This document shows positions 44,358 to 53,131 of a stretch of DNA of 64,000 bases, in pieces. Every line of letters starts with the position of its first letter. Position 1 is the stretch's first letter. The notes under the pieces are model-generated. The model did not search any database, was not told the origin of the DNA, and saw nothing but the letters and a program-made list of their open reading frames with translations. The stretch is from NCBI GenBank assembly GCA_013823855.1, contig PNMW01000065.1, positions 1-64,000 of the forward strand. The letters are read 5' to 3'. A program made the position numbers and the translations under genes. This DNA is from Lysobacteraceae bacterium (GTDB taxonomy: Bacteria; Pseudomonadota; Gammaproteobacteria; Nevskiales; Nevskiaceae).

Positions 44358-44411
44358 TCGTCAGGTTCCATACCATCTACATTGACATCGGGCTTTGCGG
44401 CTCGGCATCAT
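44358..44411 (+). promoter_or_regulatory. alkB-type gene promoter with operator-like site
   Basis: TCGTCAGGTTCCATACCA (44358-44375) matches the island operator at 13 of 18 positions, best in the right half. Directly after it come TTGACA (44382-44387) and, 18 bases on, CATCAT (44406-44411), a plausible plus-strand promoter for the hydroxylase gene. The AT-rich stretch 44428-44455 follows. The rest of the 350-base gap (44194-44543) holds only a half-site AGTATGGG at 44305-44312. Confidence 0.5.
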
Positions 44412-44543
44412 CCGTTCTGAACACGGTGTTCAATTTTATTGATCATCTAGTTCCAAGCCTGCTTCACGACGCTGGCCGCGAGCCAGGCTTTGCGGGCACG
44501 ATCTACGGCAAACAAACAGCAACAGCCTGAGGAGGCGATCACG

Positions 44544-45662
44544 ATGGACTACTTGAAATACTGGATCCCGGTGGGCGTCGTCGCCGCCGCGTTCTACGGC
44601 TTTGTCGTCGGCGGCGATGCGGTGTGGATCGGCATCCTGTCGTTCCCGGTGCTGGCGGTGCTCGACACGCTGGCCGGCCGCGACTACAGCGTCCGCAAGA
44701 TGAGCAATGCCACGCTCGCCAATATTCCGATCTGGCTGTGCGCGATCGGTCCGGTCAGCCTGTACTTCGCGATGGCCTGGCGCGTCGCCCAGGGTGATCT
44801 CACCACCGTGCAGCTGGTCGGTTCGGTGCTGAGCCTGGCCTGGATGGGCGTGATTCCGCTGGTGCCGGCCGCCCACGAGCTCTACCACATGCGGGGCGCG
44901 CTGCCGCGCACTGTTGGCCGCTACTCGCACCTGTGCATCCTCGACTGCACCCGCGACATCGGCCACGTCGTCGGTCATCACATCGACGTCGCCACCCCGG
45001 ATGACGGCGACACCGCCGCCCGCGGCACCAATCTCTACTCGTTCACCTGGAATGCCTTCCTCGAGAGCACCGCGTACGCCATGAAGATGGAAGGCAACGC
45101 GCTGAAGAAGAAAGGCAAGTCACCGTTCCACATCAGCCACCGTGTCTACCGGGCGCTGCTGGCGCTGGCCGTCTTCCACGCGCTGATCTTCGCGATCGGC
45201 GGCCCGCTGGCCAACCTCGTCGCCCTTGGCGGCCAGGTGATCGCCCGCTTCTGGGTCGAATCGTTCAACTACTTCCAGCACTACGGCGTGGTCCGCCTGC
45301 CGGGCGCGCCGATCGGCCGCCGCCACCTCTGGAACCATCTGGGCTGGTTCTCGCGGACCATGGCATTCGAGATCACCAACCATGCCGACCACCACCTGAA
45401 CTCGTATCAGGTGTATTACAAGCTGGTGCCGCACAAGGAAGCGATCACCATGCCGAGTGTGTTCGTCTGCTTCCTGTCGGCGCTGATCCCGCCGCTGTGG
45501 CACAACGTGATCATCAAGCCGGCGCTGAAGCGCTGGGATCTGGAATTCGCCACCCGCGAGGAACGCGCACTGGCCGCCGAACAGAATCGCAAGGCCGGCT
45601 GGCCGGACTGGCAGAACGAGCAGGGCGCGATCGTCGGCAAGGCAGCCACCGTCGGCGTCTGA
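44544..45662 (+). CDS. AlkB/XylM-type membrane hydroxylase
   Basis: Integral-membrane di-iron hydroxylase of 372 residues, the length of XylM/CymA-type rather than classical AlkB (about 400). Histidine boxes: HELYH (111-115), HVVGHH (141-146), the AlkB signature NYFQHYG (242-248), and HADHH (280-284). Six hydrophobic segments flank them. It would hydroxylate a terminal methyl group of an alkane, aryl-methyl or terpene. No rubredoxin or reductase gene is adjacent. GGAGG lies 9 bases before ATG 44544. A strong terminator follows, so the gene is probably transcribed alone. Confidence 0.9.
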   Translation: MDYLKYWIPVGVVAAAFYGFVVGGDAVWIGILSFPVLAVLDTLAGRDYSVRKMSNATLANIPIWLCAIGPVSLYFAMAWRVAQGDLTTVQLVGSVLSLAWMGVIPLVPAAHELYHMRGALPRTVGRYSHLCILDCTRDIGHVVGHHIDVATPDDGDTAARGTNLYSFTWNAFLESTAYAMKMEGNALKKKGKSPFHISHRVYRALLALAVFHALIFAIGGPLANLVALGGQVIARFWVESFNYFQHYGVVRLPGAPIGRRHLWNHLGWFSRTMAFEITNHADHHLNSYQVYYKLVPHKEAITMPSVFVCFLSALIPPLWHNVIIKPALKRWDLEFATREERALAAEQNRKAGWPDWQNEQGAIVGKAATVGV

Positions 45663-45680
45663 CCGCTGGCGGCATGAAGA

Positions 45681-45712
45681 GCGGCGTCCCACGGGGCGCC
45701 GCTTTTTTTTGG
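45681..45712 (+). terminator. Terminator of the AlkB/XylM-type gene
   Basis: AGCGGCG (45681-45687) pairs with CGCCGCT (45698-45704), followed by nine T, 18 bases after the stop. Confidence 0.93.
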
Positions 45713-45748
45713 CCGTCGTACCAGCTACGGGCTTCTCTTATTGGCACT

Positions 45749-45768
45749 CTAGCATGCTAGTATGATGC
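45749..45768. promoter_or_regulatory. Overlapping palindrome and operator half-site before the FAD oxidoreductase
   Basis: CTAGCATGCTAG (45749-45760) is a perfect 12-bp palindrome and runs into TAGTATGATGC (45758-45768), which matches the left 11 bases of the island operator at 10 positions. It lies 40 bases before the oxidoreductase start. Confidence 0.55.
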
Positions 45769-45808
45769 TTCCTGAAACCCAAGGCCGCCGTGCGGCCGGA
45801 GACTCGCC

Positions 45809-47236
45809 ATGTCCCATCATTACGACGCGATCATCATCGGCAGCGGCATCGGCGGCGGCGGGGTCGGCACCCTGCTGGCGCATGCCGGCTGGAAGGTGCT
45901 GGTGCTGGAGAAGAACAAGCTGATCGGCGGCCGCTGCATTTCCTACGACCGCTCCGGCTGCGTGATGGACCTCGGCTGGCATTTCTACTGCCTGGGCAAG
46001 GTCGGCCCGCTGCAGGAAATCCTCAACCGCGTCGGCCTGCCGGACAGCATTCCGTGGAATGACCTGAACGGCACCTCGTACATCCAGATCGGCAAGGTCG
46101 CCAAGAAGTACTCGAAGCAGTCGATGTACGAAGCAGCGGCCGAAGACGAGCAGGACAACTTCAAGGCCCTGTTCCGCGCCGTGTTCACGATCACCGACGA
46201 AGAACTGGACAAGCTCTGGTACGTGCCGGTGCGCGACTGGGTGCAGACCTTCACCACCGACAAGATGGCCAACACGCTGATCGAAAGCTTCGTCTCGCAA
46301 TACTTCTGTGTGCCGTCCGACGAAGCCAGCGCCACCGAATTCATCCGCGCCTTCCGCGACGTGATGGCCAACCGCGCCACCTCGTATCCGTCCGGCGGCA
46401 ATTACTCGGTGCCGACGGCCTACATCGAGGCGATCAGGCAGTTCGGCGGCGTGGTCAAGACCGATACCGCCGTCGAGAAGATCCTGGTCGAGAACGGTGT
46501 CGCCGTCGGCGTCCGCACCGAGGCGGGCGAGGAATTCCGCGCGCCGGTGGTCATCAGCAATGCCGATCTCAAGCTCAGTGTGCTGAAGCTGGCCGGCGAG
46601 GAACACTTCCCGAAGGATTACATCGAGAAGGTCAAGGGCCTGACCTACTCCTGCCACGGCGTGATGCTGCGCGTGCTGCTGTCGGAGAAGGTCACCAGCA
46701 AGCAGGTGGTGATTTACATCCCGGACGACCAGTCGCCGCCGTGCAAGGTCACCGAGGAGATGAAGGCCGGCAAGGTGCCGGCACTGATCGGCGGCTGCTT
46801 CGGCTCGCCGACCGAGTTCGATCCCAGGCTGGCGCCGGAAGGCAAGCAGATGATCACTTCGCTGCATGCCTGTCCGGAAGACATCCGCGAGCACATCGAC
46901 GAATGGCGCGAATCGCTGATGCGCTCGTTCTACGAGGTCTATCCGGAAGCGCACGGCAAGGTCGAGAAGGTCTGGGTCGATCCGCCTTCGCTGATCAGGG
47001 GCATGGCGGGTGAAACCGGCGCGATCATCGGTATCGGCCAGACCATCCACCAGGTGCACGAGAAGCGTCCGTCGGTGGTCAGCCCGCTGAAGGGCCTGTA
47101 CTTCGCGTCCAGCGAAGCGGGTGGTCATGGCATCGGTACTGAACTCGCGGCGACCAGCGCGCTGGAACTCTTTGCCAGGCTTCAGCCGATGACCGCCGAC
47201 GTGCTCGCCCGCCGCCAGGAATCCGCCATCGCCTGA
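45809..47236 (+). CDS. Phytoene-desaturase-like FAD-dependent oxidoreductase
   Basis: FAD oxidoreductase of 475 residues of the carotenoid desaturase/retinol saturase superfamily. The N-terminal motif is YDAIIIGSGIGGGGVGTLLAHAG, then EKNKLIGGRC; the C-terminal FAD motif is LKGLYFASSEAGGHGIGTELA. No carotenoid genes are near; instead it sits between the AlkB/XylM-type hydroxylase and a GntR regulator. It more likely oxidises or reduces a terpenoid or alkyl intermediate. The substrate is inference. Confidence 0.82.
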   Translation: MSHHYDAIIIGSGIGGGGVGTLLAHAGWKVLVLEKNKLIGGRCISYDRSGCVMDLGWHFYCLGKVGPLQEILNRVGLPDSIPWNDLNGTSYIQIGKVAKKYSKQSMYEAAAEDEQDNFKALFRAVFTITDEELDKLWYVPVRDWVQTFTTDKMANTLIESFVSQYFCVPSDEASATEFIRAFRDVMANRATSYPSGGNYSVPTAYIEAIRQFGGVVKTDTAVEKILVENGVAVGVRTEAGEEFRAPVVISNADLKLSVLKLAGEEHFPKDYIEKVKGLTYSCHGVMLRVLLSEKVTSKQVVIYIPDDQSPPCKVTEEMKAGKVPALIGGCFGSPTEFDPRLAPEGKQMITSLHACPEDIREHIDEWRESLMRSFYEVYPEAHGKVEKVWVDPPSLIRGMAGETGAIIGIGQTIHQVHEKRPSVVSPLKGLYFASSEAGGHGIGTELAATSALELFARLQPMTADVLARRQESAIA

Positions 47237-47299
47237 GGGGAGCCGCATGCCGCAGCGCGACGGGTTCCTCGCCGCGCTGCAGTGCGCGACACTCCGGCC

Positions 47300-48049
47300 A
47301 TGAACACTTCCGTGAAGACGCCGCTTGCCGGCACCGAAAGCCCCCGGGACGCGCGCTCCGGCTGGGCCCGCAGCATGGTTCGCGGCATCCGCCCCCACGA
47401 CCTGGCCGGCAAGGCGGGCGAGATTGCGGCCGAGCTCGAGGATCGGCTGATTCGCGGCGGCTACCGCTTCGGCGAAACCCTGTCGATCTACGCGCTGGCC
47501 ACCCAGTTCAACGCCAGTCGCCAGCCGGTGGCCGCCGCCGTGCTGTACCTGAAAAGCGTCGGCTATCTCGACGTGATCCCGCAGGTCGGCTGCCGCGTGG
47601 TGTCACCGTCGGCGCAGGAGGTGCACGACTTCTTCGTGATGTTCTCGCGCACCGAAGCGGTGATCGCCCGCTTCGCGTCCGAACGTCACACGGCGCAGGA
47701 AGCGGCCGAACTGCTGGCACTGGCCCAGGAGATGGCCGCCAATCCGTTCCAGAGCCGCTACGACCGGCGCGCGATGGCCGATGGCATCTCCCACTTCCAC
47801 GACCAGATCAGCGCCATGGCTCGCTCGCAGCTGCTGGTCGACCGGATCAGCAACCTGCGACGGATCTTCCGCTTCTATCTGAGCCAGCAACGCCCGGCGG
47901 ACAGCGATCCCGGCGGCACACCCGCGTCGATGAACCAGCTGCGGCTGGCGCTGGCGCGGGCCATCGCCAGCCGCGACGGCGCGCTGGCCGAGCAGGCCAC
48001 CAGCGACTACATCCTCAACGACCTGGACGACTGGGCGCGGGTCGTCTGA
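47300..48049 (+). CDS. GntR-family transcriptional regulator (FadR/FCD-like)
   Basis: Regulator of 249 residues. The winged helix is at about 40-100 (LEDRLIRGGYRFGETLSIYALATQF, SRQPVAAAVLYLKSVGYLDVIPQVGCRVV), followed by an all-helical effector domain (about 105-245) of the FCD type with HFHDQISAMARS carrying a likely metal-ligand histidine. ATG 47300 is used; no strong ribosome site is visible. It follows the FAD oxidoreductase by 63 bases on the same strand and may regulate the island in response to an acyl-CoA. Confidence 0.82.
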   Translation: MNTSVKTPLAGTESPRDARSGWARSMVRGIRPHDLAGKAGEIAAELEDRLIRGGYRFGETLSIYALATQFNASRQPVAAAVLYLKSVGYLDVIPQVGCRVVSPSAQEVHDFFVMFSRTEAVIARFASERHTAQEAAELLALAQEMAANPFQSRYDRRAMADGISHFHDQISAMARSQLLVDRISNLRRIFRFYLSQQRPADSDPGGTPASMNQLRLALARAIASRDGALAEQATSDYILNDLDDWARVV

Positions 48050-48070
48050 CCCGACGCCCTGCCCGCCGCC

Positions 48071-48721
48071 TCAGGATTTCTCGTCGGCAAAGATCGCGCT
48101 GGCGCAGATCTCGGCCACCGCCTTGATCAGCCGGTCCAGTTCCTCGCCATCGCGGAGCGGGCTGAAGCGGCCGAGGTAGGTCACCACGAACCAGGACAGC
48201 GCATCGGCGATGTCGTCGCCGGTGCCCGGTCGGCAGCCGCCGCTGCGGTTGACGGCCGCGATCGCGGCCCGGCAGCGGCCGCAGATGGTGTCCATCATCT
48301 TCTGGAACTGCAGGCCGAGGGCGTCGTCCTGGCGCGCGCTGTCAGCGAACGCCGACAGGATCGCCCGATGCTTCCGGAACGTGCGGCTGACGCCGACCAT
48401 CGTGGTCTGCATCTCTTCGCGACGCGGCCGCTGGCCGCCGGGATCCGGGCCCAGCCAGCTGCCGGCGCTGTCGACGATCTCGTCGGTGATCAGGGCCATC
48501 AGCCGCGCGATCAGCTCGTTCTTGTCACGGAAATGCGAGTAGAAAGTGCCGCGCGACATGCCGGCTTCCGCCGCCAGTTCCTCGACCGACAGCTGCACGT
48601 AGCGCTGGCCCTGCTCCAGCATCCGCTCCATCGCCGCCAGCAGGCGTTCCTCGATGGTCAGCTTCTTGCCGCCGTGCTTGACACGGGTGCGGCGGGTCGG
48701 GCGAGGCGCAATCGGCAGCAT
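48071..48721 (-). CDS. TetR-family regulator 1
   Basis: TetR repressor of 216 residues. Helix-turn-helix: VEELAAEAGMSRGTFYSHFRDKNEL (about 46-70). The ligand domain has several cysteines (ICGRCRAA and GGCRPG) in its centre. It is convergent with the GntR gene, separated by 21 bases. It is one of two TetR proteins that could bind the shared palindromic operator. Confidence 0.88.
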   Translation of the reverse strand: MLPIAPRPTRRTRVKHGGKKLTIEERLLAAMERMLEQGQRYVQLSVEELAAEAGMSRGTFYSHFRDKNELIARLMALITDEIVDSAGSWLGPDPGGQRPRREEMQTTMVGVSRTFRKHRAILSAFADSARQDDALGLQFQKMMDTICGRCRAAIAAVNRSGGCRPGTGDDIADALSWFVVTYLGRFSPLRDGEELDRLIKAVAEICASAIFADEKS

Positions 48722-48779
48722 TCGGGTTCCGTCGATGAGGCAAACGTGTGTGACCCGAGTTTACCGTTCGCAGGCCGCT

Positions 48780-49463
48780 TCAGGCCTGTTTGCGCCAGGC
48801 CCGCGTGAACAGCGTGACCAGCGATTCGACCCAGCGCCGGCGGCTGGCCGGATGGCGACCCGGCGTCAGCAGCACGTAGCGGCCGGCGCCGCTGGCCAGC
48901 CCGGAGATCTGCAGCGCCGCGTCGTAAGGCGAATCGATGTCGATCTGACCGGCATCCTTCAGCGCCTGCAGGTAATCGACCAGCGGTGCGGAAATGTGGG
49001 CGGAGTCGTCGAGCATCGCCCGCCCCAGCTTCGGAAAGCGCCCGGCCTCGGCGATCACCATGCGCATCACCGCGAGGTAGTCCGGATGCGTGTAGCCGTC
49101 GTAGAGCTTGGTGATGATCCGGCGCAGCGCCGCGTCCAGCGGGATGCCGGCGTCGGCGACCGTGCCCAGCCTCTCGCGCACGCCGAGCTGCGCGCGCCGC
49201 GCGACCTCGACGAACAGCTGGTCCTTGGTCTCGTAGTGTCGATACAGGGTGATCTTGGCGACCTTCGCCGCCCGGGCGATGCCTTCCATGCTGGCCGCCT
49301 CGAAGCCGCGAGCGATGAACACCGCCAGCGCGGCATCGAGGATGCCTTCGCGCAGTGCCTCGCCTTCCTCGCGGGTCGGCCGGCCGCGGGCGCGACGCGG
49401 CGACTTGGCGACGGCGTTGGCGGCGATGGGCGGAGACGCGTCAGACATGGCGGCCGTGATCAT
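48780..49463 (-). CDS. TetR-family regulator 2, candidate master of the island operator
   Basis: TetR repressor of 227 residues. Helix-turn-helix: MEGIARAAKVAKITLYRHYETKDQLF (about 58-83). The N-terminal tail is Arg-rich (RRARGRPTREEGE). The ligand domain has LYDGYTHPDYLAVMRMV as in many fatty-acid/xenobiotic-sensing members. ATG 49463 and 49448 are both possible. It is divergent from a dienoyl-CoA-reductase-like gene; the shared 113-base gap contains a copy of the island operator, which makes this protein the best candidate to bind it. Confidence 0.88.
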   Translation of the reverse strand: MITAAMSDASPPIAANAVAKSPRRARGRPTREEGEALREGILDAALAVFIARGFEAASMEGIARAAKVAKITLYRHYETKDQLFVEVARRAQLGVRERLGTVADAGIPLDAALRRIITKLYDGYTHPDYLAVMRMVIAEAGRFPKLGRAMLDDSAHISAPLVDYLQALKDAGQIDIDSPYDAALQISGLASGAGRYVLLTPGRHPASRRRWVESLVTLFTRAWRKQA

Positions 49464-49532
49464 GCGTCATCGCTGCGCCGCACGGGGTGCGGCCTGCGCG
49501 GACGGTGCGCGATTGAAGCATCGCCGCAAATA

Positions 49533-49550
49533 TCGTATGGTCCCATATTA
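49533..49550. promoter_or_regulatory. Island operator, copy C (TetR2/SDR intergenic)
   Basis: TCGTATGGTCCCATATTA matches TAGTATGGTGCCATACTA at 15 of 18 positions and keeps the TATGG/CCATA symmetry. It is 27 bases before the SDR start and 70 bases before TetR regulator 2, so it could control both. Confidence 0.7.
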
Positions 49551-49576
49551 CTTTCCCACCCCGCAGGAACCTGAAC

Positions 49577-50470
49577 ATGGCGCTTTATTCGTCGGACGCA
49601 CTGGCTGGCAAACGCATCCTCGTCACCGGCGGCGGCACCGGTCTCGGCAAGGGCATGGCGAAGCATTTCGCGGCACTCGGCGCCCACGTCCACCTCTGGG
49701 GCCGTCGCATCGACGTGCTCGAGGCCGCCGCCGCCGAGATCAATGCCGATCACGCCAGCCCGCGCGCCTTCGTGCAGACGGTGGACATCCGCAAGGCCGA
49801 TCTGGTCGATGCCGCCGTCGGCGAGATCTTCGACAAGTTCGGCCCGCTGACCGGTCTGGTCAACAACGCCGCCGCCAACTTCATCGCGCCGACCAAGGAT
49901 CTCTCCCCGCGCGGCTTCGAGGCGATCACTTCGACGGTGATGAACGGCGGCTTCTTCACCACCCACGCGGTCGCCAAGCGCTGGATCGCCCTCGGCCTGC
50001 CGGGCTCGGTGGTGTCGACCCTGGTGACCTGGATCTGGACCGGCTCGGCTTACGTCGTGCCTTCGGCGATGGCCAAGGCCGCGATCAACGCGATGACCAT
50101 GTCTCTGGCCGTCGAATGGGCGAAGTACGGCATCCGCCTGAACGCCGTCGCACCCGGCCCGTTCCCGACCGAGTACGCCTGGCAGATGCTCAGCCCGACC
50201 GGCGAAGCGGCCGTCGGCGCCACCCAGGCCGATGAAGTGCCGGCCGGCCGCTACGGCAAAATCGAAGAACTTGGCAATCTGATGACCCTGCTGATGAGCG
50301 ACGGCGCCGACTACATCACCGGCGAAACGATCTGCATCGATGGCGGCCATCATCTGGCGGCGCCATCGACCTTCGCCGGTCTCAACAAGCTCGACGACGC
50401 GGCCTGGACCAAGATCAAGGAAGCGGCGCAGGCTGCGACCCAGGCCAGCAAGGCGCAGCGTTCGGTCTGA
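49577..50470 (+). CDS. SDR resembling 2,4-dienoyl-CoA reductase
   Basis: Short-chain dehydrogenase of 297 residues. Cofactor motif TGGGTGLGKGMA, NNAAANF, then GSAYVVPSAMAKAAINAM. The last segment matches the spaced active site of dienoyl-CoA reductases, in which the Tyr and Lys are not in a standard YxxxK. APGPFPTEY follows. It would reduce dienoyl-CoA in degradation of unsaturated chains. Controlled by the operator at 49533; a terminator follows. Confidence 0.88.
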   Translation: MALYSSDALAGKRILVTGGGTGLGKGMAKHFAALGAHVHLWGRRIDVLEAAAAEINADHASPRAFVQTVDIRKADLVDAAVGEIFDKFGPLTGLVNNAAANFIAPTKDLSPRGFEAITSTVMNGGFFTTHAVAKRWIALGLPGSVVSTLVTWIWTGSAYVVPSAMAKAAINAMTMSLAVEWAKYGIRLNAVAPGPFPTEYAWQMLSPTGEAAVGATQADEVPAGRYGKIEELGNLMTLLMSDGADYITGETICIDGGHHLAAPSTFAGLNKLDDAAWTKIKEAAQAATQASKAQRSV

Positions 50471-50494
50471 GCCCCCCGAGGCCCGCAGGAGCCG

Positions 50495-50529
50495 AAGCCG
50501 CCTTGCCCTCAGGTGCCAGGCGGCTTTTT
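50495..50529 (+). terminator. Terminator of the SDR gene
   Basis: AGCCGCCT (50496-50503) pairs with AGGCGGCT (50518-50525), followed by five T. Confidence 0.88.
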
Positions 50530-50627
50530 CACTTGTAGAGTCCTGATTGCGATAACGGACGCGAATCGCCACGACCCGAGGCAGCGCAGGCCATGAGGGG
50601 CGGGCGCCATCACCGAGGAGCGAGCGC

Positions 50628-52838
50628 ATGAACCTGCAGCACGACCACGCGGCAGCCGCGACGATCGAACGGAAGACCTTCTGCGGCATCTGCGAGGCCG
50701 CCTGCGGTGTGGTGGTCAGCGTCCGGGGCGACGAGGTCGTGAAGATCCGCGGCGACGTCGATCACCCGAATTCCCGAGGCTTCCTGTGCCCGAAGGGTGC
50801 GGCCTTCGGCGCGGTGCGCGACGATCCCGACCGGGTGCTGCGGCCGCTGCAACGACAGCCCGATGGCCACTTCGAGCCAGTCGGCTGGGACATCGCGCTC
50901 GATGACATCGGCACACGCCTGCGCAGTCTGATCCGGCGGCACGGCCGGGAGTCGATCGGCGTCCACCTCGGCAACCCGAACGGCTGGAACTATGGCGCCT
51001 TCATGTGGCTGCTGGGCATGGCTGCGGCACTGAAAACCAAGCACCTGTACACGGCCTCGTCGGTCGACATCAACAACTACTGGGTGGTTGGCGAGCTGCT
51101 GTACGGCCACAACCTGGTGACGCCGTTCCCGGATATCGCCCACACGCAGTTCCTGATCGTGCTCGGTGCCAATCCGGTGGTCACCCACGGCAGCATGATG
51201 ACCGCCGGCCGGGTCAAGGAGCAGATGGCGGCGATCGTCGAGCGCGGCGGGCGCGTCGTGGTGATCGACCCGCGCCGCTCGGAGACCGCCGCCCAGTTCG
51301 AGTGGCAGCCGATGCGCCCCGACGGCGATCCCTGGCTGCTGGCCGGGATGCTCAAGACCATCCTCGACGAGCAGCTGGCCGACCGCGATGCGCTGCGCCG
51401 GCAGACGCGTGGTTCGGAGGCCTTGCCAGCCCTGCTGACGGCGGTGAGCGGCGAGCGGGTGGCGGTGGAAACCGGCATTGCCTGGCACGACGTGCAGGCC
51501 CTGGCACGCGCCTTCGCGCAGTCACCGGCGGCAGCGCTCTATGGCCGCTGCGGCGCGTCGCTGGGGCCGTTCTCGACCTTGACCAACTACCTGATCAACG
51601 TCCTCAACATCGTCACCGGCAACCTCGACAAGCGCGGCGGCATGGTGTTCGGCCAGCCGATGCTCGACACCGAAGGCTTCACGCGGCTGTTCAAGGTCAA
51701 CGGCTACGATCGCTGGCGCACCCGGGTCGACGGCATTCCCGAAGTGATGGGCACCTCGCCGCTGGCGACCCTGCCGCGCGAGATCCGCACACCGGGCAAG
51801 GGCCAGCTGCGGGCGCTGCTGATCGCCTCCGGCAACATCGCCACCACGTCCTGCGCGTCCGCCGATGTCGGCGCCGCGCTGGACGAGCTGGAACTGCTGA
51901 TCTCGCTCGATCCATACATCACCGAGACCAGCCGCCACGCCCACTACATCCTGCCGCCGACGCTGTGGCTGGAGCGCGACGGCATGCCGATCTTCAGCCA
52001 GATGCACGCCGGCGTGCCGTACGCGCAGTGGACGCCAGCCAGCGTTGCCGCGCGCGGCGAGGCGCACGACGACTGGTGGATCATCGACGAGATCTGCAAG
52101 CGGATCGGCATCGTGCCGTCCGCCTCGAAGGCGGCGCAGTTCCTCGGCCGCTTCGGCATCCGCCTGACCCCGGCCACCGCCGTCGACCTGTTCATGCGCA
52201 TCGGCCCGGCCGGCGACTGGTTCGGCCTGCGGCCCGGAATCAGCCGGCGCAAGCTGTTCGCGCAGGGCAGCGGCGTGGCGCTGGCGGCCGAGCCGGCGGT
52301 CGGCGTCAGCCGCCAGCGCGTGCATCTGAAGGACGGCCTGATCCCGCTGGCGCAGCCGCTGATGGAACGCGAGATGGCCCGGCTGATCACGAGGCCGTCA
52401 GCCGACGATCCGGCCCACTCGATACTCTGGCCGCTGCGGCTGATCTCGATGCGCGAGTTGCGCTCGCAGAACAGCTGGCTGCACAACGTGCCGAAGCTGA
52501 CCACCGGCGACCGCCGGCCGCATCTGCGCATCCATCCCGACGACGCCCGGCCGCTGGCGCTGCGCGACGGCGACGATGCCGCGATCACCTCGCCCTGGGG
52601 CGAGATCACGGTGCCGGTGCTGGTCAGCGACGAAGTGATGCCCGGCACGGTGGCGCTGCCGCACAACTGGGGGCACGGCGGTGGCTGGCGCCGGGCGGTG
52701 TCGATCGGCGGCGGCCGCTACAACGATCTGACCGCCAATGCCGCGACCGAGATCGACATCCCGTCCGGCAATGCCGTGCTCAACGGCCTGCGGGTACGGG
52801 TGAGCCGGCGCAGCGTCGCGCTGGCGGCGGCCAGCTGA
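50628..52838 (+). CDS. Molybdopterin-dependent oxidoreductase, cytoplasmic
   Basis: Molybdenum/tungsten bis-MGD enzyme of 736 residues in the DMSO-reductase superfamily. An N-terminal [4Fe-4S] cluster is bound by C19, C22, C26 and C54. There is no Tat signal, so it acts in the cytoplasm, like formate dehydrogenase alpha subunits or acetylene hydratase. Near the metal site it reads TASSVDINN, where a Ser rather than Cys/Sec may ligate Mo; this is uncertain. The C-terminal MGD-binding domain contains PHNWGHGGGWRRAV. No partner subunit lies beside it. The reaction is not determined. Confidence 0.87.
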   Translation: MNLQHDHAAAATIERKTFCGICEAACGVVVSVRGDEVVKIRGDVDHPNSRGFLCPKGAAFGAVRDDPDRVLRPLQRQPDGHFEPVGWDIALDDIGTRLRSLIRRHGRESIGVHLGNPNGWNYGAFMWLLGMAAALKTKHLYTASSVDINNYWVVGELLYGHNLVTPFPDIAHTQFLIVLGANPVVTHGSMMTAGRVKEQMAAIVERGGRVVVIDPRRSETAAQFEWQPMRPDGDPWLLAGMLKTILDEQLADRDALRRQTRGSEALPALLTAVSGERVAVETGIAWHDVQALARAFAQSPAAALYGRCGASLGPFSTLTNYLINVLNIVTGNLDKRGGMVFGQPMLDTEGFTRLFKVNGYDRWRTRVDGIPEVMGTSPLATLPREIRTPGKGQLRALLIASGNIATTSCASADVGAALDELELLISLDPYITETSRHAHYILPPTLWLERDGMPIFSQMHAGVPYAQWTPASVAARGEAHDDWWIIDEICKRIGIVPSASKAAQFLGRFGIRLTPATAVDLFMRIGPAGDWFGLRPGISRRKLFAQGSGVALAAEPAVGVSRQRVHLKDGLIPLAQPLMEREMARLITRPSADDPAHSILWPLRLISMRELRSQNSWLHNVPKLTTGDRRPHLRIHPDDARPLALRDGDDAAITSPWGEITVPVLVSDEVMPGTVALPHNWGHGGGWRRAVSIGGGRYNDLTANAATEIDIPSGNAVLNGLRVRVSRRSVALAAAS

Positions 52839-52847
52839 GGCTGGCGC

Positions 52848-53123
52848 TCAGGCGCTGGCGACTGGCGGCGTCGACAGGTAGATGCCGACGATCGCCGCCG
52901 TCGCCAGCAGCACCCAGGCCTCGAAGATCAGCCGCCACGGCAGCGGTGCGGTCCTGAGCTCCATGAAGTACAGCAGCACCAGCCGCACCTTGAAGGCGGC
53001 GATCGCGAAGATCGCCACGGTGCCGACGCGCGGCGAGAAGCCGTCCTTCGACAGCCACCAGGTGGTGGCGATCGTGGCGAGCATCAGGAACAGCCAGACC
53101 AGGGTGGTGACATGACGGATCAT
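52848..53123 (-). CDS. Cytochrome c oxidase subunit IV-like small membrane protein
   Basis: A 91-residue protein with three transmembrane helices (TLVWLFLMLATIATTWWL, VAIFAIAAFKVRLVLLYFMEL, LIFEAWVLLATAAIVGIYL). The central FKVRLVLLYFMELR is the hallmark of prokaryotic COX4/NorF-type subunits. ATG 53123 is taken inside a longer open frame that belongs to no other protein. It is downstream of the subunit III-like gene, 8 bases apart, with no subunit I or II gene near. Confidence 0.82.
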   Translation of the reverse strand: MIRHVTTLVWLFLMLATIATTWWLSKDGFSPRVGTVAIFAIAAFKVRLVLLYFMELRTAPLPWRLIFEAWVLLATAAIVGIYLSTPPVASA

Positions 53124-53131
53124 GGCAGCGC

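Noticed and set aside
45809-47236. Carotenoid biosynthesis gene (phytoene desaturase proper)
   Set aside because: No phytoene synthase, cyclase or isoprenoid genes are near; the context is hydrocarbon/acyl-CoA catabolism.
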